The notes under the pieces are model-generated. The model was given only the letters and a program-made list of their open reading frames with translations, was not told where the DNA came from and did not search any database. A DNA stretch of 64,000 bases from Gambelia wislizenii (Eukaryota > Chordata > Lepidosauria > Squamata > Crotaphytidae): positions 167,366,596 through 167,430,595 of the forward strand of contig JAUMIR010000005.1 in assembly GCA_030847615.1 (NCBI GenBank), given 5' to 3'. The stretch's first letter is position 1. Each line of letters begins with the position of its first letter. A program made the position numbers and the translations under genes. Below, piece by piece: positions 47,158 to 56,801 of the stretch.

Positions 47158-48321
47158 ACAGTGGCCTTATGGCATTCGAGGCAATCTCCAGCAGCCTCCA
47201 TTAGTGCTTATGGTGGTGTGTCTTATGGGACCATCCCATTTAGTGATCAGACTGTGTCCCTAGGGGATGATCTATCCCAGGTTACCATAGCTGATCCTGT
47301 GTGGGGATTATGTCAATGTATTTTATGCTCTGTGGGGAGTTGGAGAAAAAAGATTAGGAGGGAATAAATGCAAAGGAGAAGGAAAACATTCAGTGGTGTA
47401 AAGTATATAGAACTTGGGGAAATTGTCTGTCAAGATTTTTCATTTATGTGGGTGTGATTGTGAAGGTGCAGGCCTGGAGAGCACATTTCGTCATCCAATA
47501 TGTGGATATTATTCATCAGGCCTATGACAATTTTTCAGGGCATGCATAGTTGGTGTATGATGAGACTTTTAGAATGAGGGTGGCCATGAACCCTGCAAGG
47601 AAATGGCATTAAATTGTCATGGGATGATAGGACACTCAGTCCCCAGCAGAAGCCAAAAACTATCTCAGCAGACTTAGTAGCAACCCATTCCCAAGAATAC
47701 TCACACAAGAGTGTTTGATGTCCAGATAAGCAGGAGGCACTTTTATCTTCAAAGTCAAATAGTTGCAATATATATATATATGCACAAATATTTACAATTA
47801 ATATATATATACACAAATATTTACAATTGAAGGAGAAACTGTTTCACCAGGCATCAGCATTCACAAGAAGAGAGTGAGCTTTGGAATATATATATTTTGC
47901 CCTCTAGTTGCCTGACTAGGCATGACTTGGTAGTTCATGGAGTCAGCCATTATGACTCAGCATGATTCTACAGTTGTTCAGACATTTTATAATGGAGTTC
48001 AGCCTCTAACTCCTGACATAAATGTGTTTGCTATTGTGGATGCATTTTATGACTTTCACACAAGGAGAGTGGTCCCACAGTGGTCATATTGTACAGAAGG
48101 CCTAGGTGGGGATGGGTGCTAGCACTCAGAATAAGTTTTTCTGGGAATTTGGAGTGTAGGGTGCTTCACATGCCACCCCTGAAATTTTTGGCATGAGTTT
48201 TTGTTTGTAGTGACTTACATTCCTGTTGGAACTTTCAGAAAGGAAAGGGCATAGGTGGACATAGGGAGCAGCAATCAGGTAAGAGGGGACCTGAGTATGT
48301 CCTTGCATCTTCAAAACGAGC
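47158..48321 (+). pseudogene. Gag-like ORF of YR retrotransposon copy 2 (pseudogene)
   Basis: The DIRS-type first ORF is thought to encode a capsid-like protein. Visible pieces are SAYGGVSYGTIPFSDQTVSL and GDDLSQVTIADPVWG (47210-47310), then in other frames IQYVDIIHQAYDNFSGHA and LVYDETFRMRVAMNPA (47490-47600). Near the end CWEFGVSGACH and SGKRGPEYVLASSK could be the Cys-rich tail. Stops and frameshifts are frequent, and AT microsatellites expand the middle (47768-47815). The LTR fragment starts exactly after the tail. Confidence 0.65.
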
Positions 48322-48640
48322 TGTAAGTATGCCCTACTACCCCCTCCCTATCTCATTATTGGAAATATTGGACACTTCAAAGGGATCAAGTAGACTGGGG
48401 TGATAAAAAAAAGGTCAGGTAGAGGTCACCGTGGCATGGGAAGGTGTCTTTGGAAATATTTTAGCAAGCCCAAACTAGGATTGAGCAGAAACCCCCAGTA
48501 AACATAGACATTAAGGAGGTATGTGCTAATTCCTTCTTCGGCACTTCAGCAATGAGTCACCCAGCCTAAACAATCAATTGACCTTTCCAACTCCAGTCCC
48601 AGGGAAATCCCCTCAGAACCCCCCTCCTGTCCTTTGCCTC
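48322..48640 (+). mobile_element. LTR family A, 5' part only
   Basis: TGTAAGTATGCCCTACTACC aligns with the LTR start TGTTAACATGCCTTACACCC at 38730. Then GTCAGGTAGAGGTCACC, CAAACTAGGATTGAGCAGAA and TATGTGCTAATTCC follow in the order seen at 38.8-38.95 kb. The LTR 3' two-thirds are missing, and the recombinase remnant begins at once. Confidence 0.65.
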
Positions 48641-48649
48641 TAAAGCTCA

Positions 48650-49324
48650 GGAGGATATTATGGGTAATTTTAGGGTTTTCAAGGCTTTGTTGGAGTGGTA
48701 CTGGGAGGGGGTTGGGGTTGGGTTTGGGGTTGCTGATAGATGGAGACCATTATACTCTGAGATCCTTAGGAGTTGGGGGGATGTATGGGCAGTGATTTGT
48801 GTACCCGGCTATGATGATGCCCTGTTCCATGCTGCAGTGTTGACTGTATTTCAGGGGTGTGTGTGGGTAAGTGGATTGGTCACATCCAAAGGGGACATAT
48901 CAGGCAGAGCTCTGGAATTTAAAGACTTAGCTCTGTTGGACAAGCGATGAGTATTTAGAATCAGGAGTTCCAAAACAGATCAGAAGGGGAGGCAACAATC
49001 ACATCAGGGTGATGCTCTGATCTGGCTTTATGCCCTGTAAATGCTACATATGGGTCAGAGGAGCTAGACTGAGATTACTATTTTGTCATGCTGACATTTC
49101 CCCCCTTACCAGGTATCAATTTTGGACTGTCAACTTTAGAGGCCTGACAGAGCTTGGGCCTACAAGAGGTTAAGTTTGCCACCCATTATTTTAGGATTGG
49201 GGTTGCCTCTACAGCTTTTGCCATGAGACTGGATCCTCAGTCTATCCAACATATTGGGCTTTGGAGATCTTCAGCTTTCAAGAGGTACATGCGTTCTCTC
49301 AAGTTTCGATTGCGTGATTATTAA
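48650..49324 (+). pseudogene. Tyrosine recombinase of YR retrotransposon copy 2 (pseudogene)
   Basis: The first frame (48660-48950) carries DRWRPLYSEILRSWGDVWAV, HAAVLTVFQGCVWVSGLVTS and SGRALEFKDLALLDKR. The catalytic Arg of the LRxSEL block is Trp (TGG at 48864-48866). After stops and frameshifts the C-terminal catalytic part (49157-49324) is well kept: HYFR (His 49184, Arg 49193), LWRSSAFKRYMRS with Trp at 49262 and the nucleophilic Tyr at 49286, ending RLRDY-stop. It thus keeps H, R, W and Tyr but has lost the first Arg. Copy 1 has lost both Arg residues. Confidence 0.88.
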
Positions 49325-49344
49325 CTAAAGTTTTTTTCTGTTAG

Positions 49345-50014
49345 ATTCTAGGTGCTGATTGGAGAGGCAACATGTCCTGATCTGCAGCCATAGTGTGGTT
49401 TACTGGGCAACACATCATGCCCAAAGTTACCATTTTGGGGATCAAGTGGGGTTGAGCAAGTTGACCACCATCAAGTTGCTTGGGAAAAGGGCCTTTGTTG
49501 GAATGGTTTGTTGCTTCTTTTGGGGGGGGATAGTGCACAGGGCCTCCTTTTCATGTTTTAGTCATTCACTTGGAGGAAATTACTTGGGCTTGCTGAAAGG
49601 CAAGGCCTTTACTCTTCAGGCTCTGCATGACTTTTGGGTCATATAGAGTAGATGGTTAGGTGTAATCCTGGTATGCTCTGCTATTTTGCCACGCCAGATT
49701 TGTCTTGCTGAAGGGGATCTCCAATGCTTGGATCTTGCCTAGATAAGGCAAATGGAGAGATATGCAATGCATTAAATAGGGGGTTGGACCATTTTCTTCC
49801 ACATCCCACAATAGTTTTCTTGTGTCCAGAGCTCTATAGAGTTGATGATGTACATCTTTCTGAAGAAGGAAATATGCTATTCCTGAGAGATCTGCAACAG
49901 GGATTGAGCGACTTATTAGCTGGCCTTGTAGGGCAGATGCTTGTCCCTTGTCTGTGGCAGGTAGCAAGGAGAGAATATAAGCATTTCAGTATATACCTCA
50001 GCACCCTTTTGTGA
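49345..50014 (+). pseudogene. SGNH hydrolase domain of YR retrotransposon copy 2 (pseudogene)
   Basis: SGNH/GDSL hydrolases use Ser-Gly-Asn-His blocks for ester cleavage. Frame 49359-49646 has ICSHSVVYWA (block I Ser kept, preceding Gly changed to Ser), SLGGNYLGLLKGKAF (block III; GND changed to GNY) and LQALHDFWV. After a frameshift, 49724-50014 has NALNRGLDHFLPHPTIVFLC and the D-x-x-H block as YRVDDVHLSEEGNML. The domain directly follows the recombinase with about 20 bp between, as in copy 1. The function in the element is not known. Confidence 0.85.
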
Positions 50015-50323
50015 AGGGTAGGGGTCTGTAACTGCCTCTTTCAGTCCTGATGCTGGAGGTGGGGGGAAGCTACCTACCCTTGAGGGGGATTTTCTCTCAC
50101 TTTAAAGTCCTTGGACTTGGGGGGAGGGCCCTGAGTTTGCCTTCCAGTATATGGCTGGCTGGGGAGTAACCCAGTTATTGGATTTCTTTCAGGGTTCAGG
50201 TGTTTCACCCAAGGGAAGAAGGAGGTAGTCAAGGGTTGACCACTGGCCTCAGCTGAACCCGCATCAGATTGCTCTCCTCTCTTTCCCCTTTCGAGATTCA
50301 TCACAGCTTAAATAGGCTCTAGA

Positions 50324-50333
50324 TTAATAAAAT
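50324..50333 (+). terminator. Polyadenylation signal of YR element
   Basis: TTAATAAAAT is followed by GGCCTTTATTTAAACC. The equivalent AATAAAGTGGCCC lies near 19290 on the minus strand in copy 1. Confidence 0.6.
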
Positions 50334-50385
50334 GGCCTTTATTTAAACCAACTCTCTGTATTTGGTCTCATTATTCTATGGTTGC

Positions 50386-50980
50386 CCATCAAACTTACCT
50401 TGTAAGCAGTGCAGCCCTCTCCCCACAGAGCACTGTAAATGTCACAGAGTGGAGGGGATGAGTGAGAATGTTCACAGCAATTTTCCTTTAGCTGGACATG
50501 CTGCAAGGACGTCATCTACAGAGACCTTCTGAGGCCCCCTGGCAGTGATCCTCAGGAGCTAAATGTACAGCTAAAGGGAAATAGTTGGACACATCCTCAG
50601 TCATCTCCCTACTCAGCAACAACACAGAAATGGCTGGGTTAGGGAACTGTGTTGCTTACCAGATGGTGTTTGGAGGGCTAGCACTAGGAGACATAGCTAT
50701 GGAAATGTACCTATGCATTACACATACATCTCTTGATGCAGGATTTCTTCCTCGGTCTCTTCAATAGAAACCTTGTCCAGATCAGATAGAACCATTTTCT
50801 ATCCATTATATGCTTTGTTTCTCTGCTGTGGGTATAACTAGACCAAAAGGACACCATCCCTATTGCCATTGTGTCTATACACTTTCAAGATAATGAAAAT
50901 CACAGACCGCATTAACCAATTGAGACATATTTTACACCACTTCATCAATTGCAACAGCAGTTTTATCTATGACATATGGT
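50386..50980. other. Unassigned region
   Basis: Nothing recognised. Confidence 0.35.
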
Positions 50981-50984
50981 TGTT

Positions 50985-51213
50985 GTTCTATGCCTACAAA
51001 TTGTTACTGAATTATGGCGACCCTAAAGTGATGTTATGGGAGGGGTTTCTTGGCAAGATTTGTATAGAGGGAATTTGCCATGGCTGTCCTTGGAGGCTGA
51101 CAGAGTGTGGCTTGTCCAAGGTCATCCAGCGGATTTCTATGGCTCAGCAGCAATTTGAACCAAGTCTCCACAGTCATAGGACAATGCTCAAACCACTACA
51201 CCATGCTGGCTCT
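50985..51213 (-). mobile_element. tRNA-derived SINE
   Basis: Minus strand: GAGAGCCAGCATGGTGTAGT head, A box TGGTGTAGTGGTTTGAG, B box TGGTTCAAATTGC, then GATGACCTTGGACAAGCCAC and the tail GGGTCGCCATAATTCAGTAA. It has lost tRNA folding and is a SINE, not a tRNA gene. Confidence 0.85.
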
Positions 51214-51830
51214 CATGCCATATGGTACAAGTGTCTAAAGGTTTGTGTGGGGTAAACAACTAGATCTCTCAAGAAATGCATAGGGAAACACATTTATAAT
51301 TAAAGAATAATAAAACAAGTGCTCCCTTAATGAGTAATTTCTTGGAACATCATCCTGCAACAGACCTCAGTTTTGGGGCTATTGAGAAGGGATATACCAT
51401 TGATGAAAGGATTCTGTTAAGAAAAGAAGGGGGAATGAATTTTATCATCAAAATTGTATTTCCCTAGAGACCTGAAAGAGAGTCTGGACCTCCTCCCACA
51501 CTTCCAAAATTTTTGAAGGGTCCTTTCCCCTTCAACCCAGATGTTATCTATATTTTTGACCATCTGCTTACAAGACATTTTTTAAAAAAAAAAAACCCTT
51601 CTAGCTTTCATTCATATATCTTCATCTTTCCAGTAACTGGTTTGAGAGTTCCTAGTCCAGAGAACTTTTTGATGTTAGATTCTAAATAGGTATGTACAGA
51701 CCACAAGCTATGTAACCTAAAAATAATTTATATAATGTTATATGTTTTGCCACATTATATGTTTATGTTTTGTCTCTTTTTGTGATTTTATATAACCTAC
51801 ATACATACAAAGAAGACCTTTCAGAGGATA
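51214..51830. other. Unassigned region
   Basis: No gene or clear repeat. Confidence 0.35.
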
Positions 51831-51832
51831 TA

Positions 51833-52465
51833 CAGGGGCTTGTCTATACAAGAACATGTAATGCTGGTTGCTGTGCATTAATGCAAATTCACAGCAGCAT
51901 TCATTAGTCTCCATGGTTTGGGGTTTTTTTTTTGCAAAATCACTGGTATGGGAAGCTATCTGTGTTTGAATTTCATGCAAATCCATGCCTGTGAATCAAG
52001 ATGGTGGCCATGAGTGAATTACTCACATTATTATTCTCCACAAATTGCCACCACTGTACAGTATTTTTTTTTTACTGTAAATATAATATGTGCATGTGCA
52101 ACCTTCCATTTTAAAAAAGCTGTTTGATCACCCCAGTGCAGCAAAAAAGTGCACAACCGATACTGCACTTCTAGCCACTTTGTTGCTGGCAAGCCCCCCC
52201 CCCATGTGCATCCAACCAATATGTTTCCACTTTCACTCTTATTTGGAAATGTGCACCAATGCGATTCACTTGTCCCAATGAGCAGGAATGTGCATTTCCC
52301 CCACATTTTTTTAAAAAAGGGGGAGAAGCCAAAGACTTTTCCCATGTAGTTTTTGGAGGTTTTGGTCCTCCTTCTTCTGAATATGATGAATCACGGTGGG
52401 ATCCTGTTGGGACAAAAAGTATTCTCTTGAATTCTATGAGGAGTTTCTCCACCATCTAGACAACC
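51833..52465. mobile_element. Long hAT-like non-autonomous element, copy 3
   Basis: The left end CAGGGGCTTGTCTATAC and right end CATCTAGACAACCCC are imperfect inverted repeats. It shares GAATCAAGATGGTGGCCATG and GAATTACTCAC with 34.48 kb, and GTTGGGACAAAAAGTATTCT (inverted) with 11.10 kb. Several opposed frames of 60-105 codons overlap here and none is real. Confidence 0.7.
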
Positions 52466-53324
52466 CCAAAATCAAAGTGCATCAGGCTTTTTTTTTTCCT
52501 AATAAAACAACCATTCTTTGGGCATTGAAACATGTCTCCAGTTTCTTCTGCAGATCTCCTGGGCTATTGTCATTTGGGCTTCTGTTATATGTCCTGGGTG
52601 AACACTGTCAACAACACAACACAAAACAAACCAGACACTGACTATATATTTGATGTTATAGTAGAACAAGTGCTATGCAAACAGAAAGAGGAGAGAAGAA
52701 GCCAGATTCTAACACTATATGGGAGACACACTGAAAATCAAAGTACTGAGGGGGTTAAATTCATAACTCCCTGTCTGTTTTTCTGCTTTAAAAAAATGCT
52801 TTGAAATCAACCCCTTCAAGTTGGACATCATTGAGGTGAGATTATGTTAGTTTGGGAATTTTTTTTTAAAAAAAGACTGTCACATTATTCAATGTGCTAT
52901 CTTAAAAAATAAAAGTCACACTAAATAATATGAACTATTCCTTCATAAATGCCCTTGTGGACACCAAATGCTGATGATATACTGTGTGACATAAAAAGCT
53001 GCCACGTCCTGCAGAATCACTACCAACGGTCTCTTAGGAAAAAGACAATTTGATTTACTCTAATATAGTTTGCTCTGGAGAGAGTTAGGATTAGAAAGAG
53101 TAGCAACACTTAATCCTAGCAGATAATATGTTCCTTAATGACTCCTTGAGAAGGGGACACAAAGACAGGCTGTTCAAATTAGGATTGAAGGCTGTAGAGA
53201 AAAGAATTGAAGGTGGTATATTTGATCATTGTACTTATAAGAGGGGGATTGCTGCTTTAAAAAAAAAACATTGCAGTATCTCCTCCTTTAATGTTTTCTT
53301 CTGATGCCTAACTTTTCATAATGG
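52466..53324. other. Unassigned region
   Basis: AT-rich. No gene. Confidence 0.35.
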
Positions 53325-53552
53325 CCTGGGTGGTGTAGTGATGTCAGTGTTGGACTAGGAGTCTGGGAAACCAGCAGTCAAATCCCACCTCAACCATGGA
53401 AACCCCTGGGTGACCTTGAGTAAGTCACGCTCTTTCAGCTTTAGAGGAAGACAATGGCAAATCTCCTCTGAATAAATCTTGCCAAGAAAACCCTGTAATA
53501 GCATTGCCATAAGTCAGAGTTGACTTGAAAGAAGTTAACAGCAACAACACAA
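53325..53552 (+). mobile_element. tRNA-derived SINE with RTE-like tail
   Basis: A-box region GGGTGGTGTAGTGATGTCAG, B-box-like CAGTCAAATCCCACC, body GGTGACCTTGAGTAAGTCAC and GAGGAAGACAATGGCAAATC, tail CATAAGTCAGAGTTGACTTG then AACAGCAACAACA. The tail resembles the minus-strand end of the RTE-like LINE at 32.2 kb. Confidence 0.9.
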
Positions 53553-54099
53553 GCACCTTAGATGGTCAAATCATAGAAGGCCCTGCTTAGAGAAAGGCAA
53601 ATCAAATTCTGTGAACTCAATCTTTTTTTCCACCTCTAGATCCAGATTGTATGAGTTCAATATAGATATTTGTCTATCCAGTAAGGAGAAATCCATCTGT
53701 AGTTTTATGCAGATTTTTTTTTCAATTAATCAGTCTAAACTCTATGATTTAAGAGTGTTTATGAATGTTCTAGAAATGGATACAGAGGGTGTTTGGAGGT
53801 GTGCTTATGTGGCTGAAAGCATCTTTTAATATGCAGAACGTATCACAAATTCCAACTGCAAATTGGGTCTATTTATGTTTTCACTCTGGGAAGTGTGGAT
53901 TGGGAGAATCTAATAAAATAACAGAACAAAAAGAATGCAGAGCATTCAAGATTGGGGAACTCCACTGGGGGGAAAAAGGACTTGGAGCAAATTTAAAAGA
54001 CTTGCCTTAGCCCTGATGATGATTTAATGAGTTAACCCTGAGTCAGGAATTCCAACTGCATCTAGCAATAATGTGCTGATCTCTACCTGCTCTAAATAT
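53553..54099. other. Unassigned region
   Basis: No gene seen; the frames of about 72 codons have no motif. Confidence 0.35.
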
Positions 54100-54104
54100 T
54101 GCTG

Positions 54105-54215
54105 AATTCATAATTCCCATCAGGCCCAGCCATCATAACTAATAGACAAGGCGGATATGAGTTCTAATCCATCAGCATACAGAGGGCCACAGGTTGCTTA
54201 CCTCTGCTCTTCAGA
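54105..54215. repeat. hAT-MITE-like fragment
   Basis: ATAATTCCCATCAGGCCCAG ... AGAGGGCCACAGGTTGC: the same abundant MITE family as 12.95 kb. Confidence 0.5.
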
Positions 54216-54407
54216 AATGGAAAAAGTGGTGGCATATCTGTACAAGTATGTTTCAGTTAACAAAATAGATCTGTTCCTGGGCATTACTTTATAACAGAAA
54301 ATTTGTTATCAGAGGCAAAAGTGACATGGGAAGAATAGGGATAGGTTCCCACACTGAACGGAAAAAAAAAAGAACAGCTCAACATGTTTCAGGAAACCTT
54401 TTATGCA

Positions 54408-54859
54408 AAAATAACAGGGCGACTAAAATGGTGAAAGGTCTGGAAACCATGCCTTATGAGGAGAGACTTAGGGAGCTGGGTATGTTTAGCCTGGAAAAAA
54501 GACAGTTAAGAGGCGATATGATAGCCCTGTTTAAGTATTTGAAGGGGTGTCACGTTGAGGATGGAGCAAGCTTGTTTTCTGCTGCTCCAGAGACTGGAAC
54601 ACGGAGCAATGGATGCAAGCTCCAGGAGCAGAGATTCCACCTCAACATTAGGAGGAACTTTTTTACAGTAAGAGCTGTTAGGCAGTGGAACGCACTCCCT
54701 CGGAGTGTGGTGGGGTCTCCTTCCTTGGAGGTCTTTAAACAGAGGCTGGATGGCCATCTGTCGGGGATGCTTTGATCAAGATTTCCTGCGTGGCAGGGGG
54801 TTGGACTGAATGGCCCTCGTGGTCTCTTCCAACTCTGCAATTCTATGATTCTATGATTA
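54408..54859 (+). mobile_element. CR1 LINE 3' end with intact octamer terminus
   Basis: The open frame 54326-54775 (CR1 part from about 54410) reads [60 protein letters not shown] and SVVGSPSLEVFKQRLDGHLS before its stop. This is the conserved C-terminus of CR1 ORF2. The 3' UTR TGGCAGGGGGTTGGACTGAA ends in ATTCTATGATTCTATGA, the direct octamer repeat diagnostic of CR1. The coding part has no internal stop, so this is the least decayed CR1 here. It is 5' truncated. Confidence 0.93.
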
Positions 54860-55201
54860 AGCTTGGCAGCTTCAGTTATCCTTCCTTCGTGAAAGCACAG
54901 AGCTTCCAGGCCTTGTTGTGAGAGCCTGTGCACTATGTGAATGGCAGCAATCTCAAGTCCCACTATCTCTTCCATCTGCATTGCAGTAAAACAATAGCAA
55001 CATTGTAGGTTGCTGTCACATTACTTCTAAATAGGTGCTGCCATTCTGAAAAACATCTATTAGGGCAAAAGGCCATTGAGCATGATGTGACTTTCTTCCA
55101 GTCCAACATGCATAGGTGTGTTAATGAGAAAACACTAGCAATAGCCAGAACCAAAAGTCCAAGTTTAATTTTAATTCCATCTGTTACATCTTATGTATCT
55201 A
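54860..55201. other. Unassigned short interval
   Basis: No feature seen between the CR1 end and the Tigger-like element. Confidence 0.35.
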
Positions 55202-55284
55202 CAGTCGTCCCTTCACATTCGCGGGGGTTCCGTTCCGCGGACCCCCGCAAATGTGAAAAATCCATGAATAACTACACCCCACCC

Positions 55285-56150
55285 CCTCCCTCCCTCCCTC
55301 CCCAGGCCTTCGTGGGGCCTTGCTAGGCCCCGCAGAGGTCTCCCCAGCCCTCCCTCCCTCCCTCCCTAGGCCTTCGGGGGCCTTGCTAGGCCCGGCAGAG
55401 GTCTCCCCAGCCCTCCCTCCCTCCCTCCCCAGGCCTTCGCGGGGCCTTGCTAGGCCCCGCAGAGGTCTCCCCAGCCCTCCCTCCCTCCCTCCCCAGGCCT
55501 TCGCGGGGCCTTGCTAGGCCCCGCAGAGGTCTCCCCAGCCCTCCCTCCCTCCCTCCCCAGGCCTTCGCGGGGCCTTGCTAGGCCCCGCAGAGGTCTCCCC
55601 AGCCCTCTCTGCCTCCCTCCCCAGGCCTTCGCGGGGCCTTGCTAGGCCCCGCGGAGGTCTCCCCAGCCCTCCCTCCCACCCTCCCCAGGCCTTCGCGGGG
55701 CCTTCCTAGGCCCCGTGGAGGTCTCCCCAGCCCTCCCTCCCTCCCTCCCCAGGCCTTCGCGGGGCCTTCCTAGGCCCCGCGGAGGTCTCCCCAGCCCTCC
55801 CTCCCTCCCCAGGCCTTCGCGGGGCCTTCCTAGGCCCCGCGGAGGTCTCCCCAGCCCTCCCTCCCACCCTCCCCAGGCCTTCGCGGGGCCTTGCTAGGCC
55901 CCGCGGAGGTCTCCCCAGCCCTCCCTCCCGCCCTCCCCAGGTGTTCGCGGGGCCTTGCTAGGCCCCGCGGAGGTCTCCCCAGCCCTCCCTCCCCAGGCCT
56001 TCGCGGGGCCTTGCTAGGCCCCACGGAGGTCTCCCCGGCCCTCCCTCCCTCCCTCCCCAGGCCTCCCTCCCTCCCTCCCCAGGCCTTCGCAGGGCCTTGC
56101 TAGGCCCCGCGGAGGTCTCCCCGGCCCTCCCTCCCTCCCTCCCCAGGCCT
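55285..56150. repeat. 64-bp minisatellite array (C-rich plus strand)
   Basis: About thirteen units of AGGCCTTCGCGGGGCCTTGC + TAGGCCCCGC(A/G)GAGGTC + TCCCCAGCCCTCCCTCC, with period 64 (for example unit starts at 55431 and 55495). Variants differ in number of CCCT repeats and single bases. The minus strand carries GGGAGGGAGGGAGGG, a G-quadruplex-type run, once in most units. Confidence 0.92.
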
Positions 56151-56665
56151 TCGCGGGGCCTCCGGAGGGCCTCCGGGGGTCCCGCGAAGGCCTCCCCACC
56201 CCTCCCCAGGCCTTCGCGGGGCCTCCGGAGGGCCTCCGGGGGTCCCGCGAAGGTCTCCCCACCCCTCCCCAGGCCTTCGCGGGGCCTCCGGAGGGCCTCC
56301 GGGGGTCCCGCGAAGGCCTTCACACCGCTCCCCAGGCCTTCGCGGGGCCTCCGGAGGGCCTCCAGGGGTCCCGCGAAGGTCTCCCCACCCCTCCCCAGGC
56401 CTTCGCGGGGCCTCCGGAGGGCCTCCGGGCGTCCCGCGAAGGCCTCCCCACCCCTCCCCAGGCCTTCGCGGGGCCTCCGGAGGGCCTCCGGGGGTCTCGC
56501 GAAGGCCTCCCCACCCCTCCCCAGGCCTTCGCGGCGCCTCCGGAGGGCCTCCGGGGGTCCCGCGAAGGCCTCCCCACCCCTCCCCAGGCCTTCGCGGGGC
56601 CTCCGGAGGGCCTCCGGGCGTCCCGCGAAGGCCTCCCCACCCCTCCCCAGGTCTTTCACGGGGCC
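56150..56665. repeat. 63-bp minisatellite array with palindromic core
   Basis: Eight units with period 63 (for example starts at 56208 and 56271). Each contains CCTTCGCGGGGCCTCCGGAG, then GGCCTCCGGGGGTCCCGCG and AAGGCCTCCCCACCCC. CCTTCGCGGG pairs with CCCGCGAAGG inside a unit, so each can form a hairpin. It shares the AGGCCTTCGCGGGGCCT start with the 64-bp array, so the two derive from one unit. Confidence 0.92.
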
Positions 56666-56801
56666 TCTGGAGGCCCCGTGTCGCGGTTTTGGGGGGGCCC
56701 AGGGGGGCCCTCCCAAAACCGCGAATAACCGAAACCGCAAATGTCAAGTTCGCGAATGTGGAGGGACAACTGTAGTATGTAAAGTGTTTTACAACTCCCA
56801 T

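Larger units (their letters stand above)
46900..50385 (+). mobile_element. YR (DIRS-order) retrotransposon copy 2, internally deleted
   Basis: In order on the plus strand: GC-richer leader, gag (47158-48321), an LTR family A fragment (48322-48640) in place of RT and RNase H, tyrosine recombinase (48650-49324), SGNH hydrolase (49345-50014) and a 3' UTR with TTAATAAAATGGCC near 50324 and TCTCATTATTCTATG to about 50385. The terminal repeats expected of DIRS-type elements (inverted or split direct) were not identified. Its body is homologous to copy 1 at 19.2-23.6 kb. Confidence 0.85.
55202..56772. mobile_element. pogo/Tigger-like MITE expanded by a GC-rich minisatellite
   Basis: TA on both sides (55200-55201 and 56773-56774). 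The left end CAGTCGTCCCTTCACATTCG and the complement of the right end CAGTTGTCCCTCCACATTCG form about 22-bp terminal inverted repeats. Subterminal CGCGGGGGTTCCG (left) and GGTTTCGGTTATTCGCGG (right, complement) are the CCGCG-rich zone typical of Tigger ends. About 1.37 kb of the 1.57 kb is tandem repeat. No transposase. The 260-codon frames on each strand are translations of the array. Confidence 0.85.

Noticed and set aside
50985..51213. tRNA gene (A and B boxes present)
   Set aside because: No cloverleaf can be formed and the sequence continues into a SINE body and tail. The same applies to 18.3, 53.3 and 59.5 kb.
55285..56665. CRISPR-like array of regular repeats
   Set aside because: There are no unique spacers; the units are contiguous tandem repeats in eukaryotic DNA.
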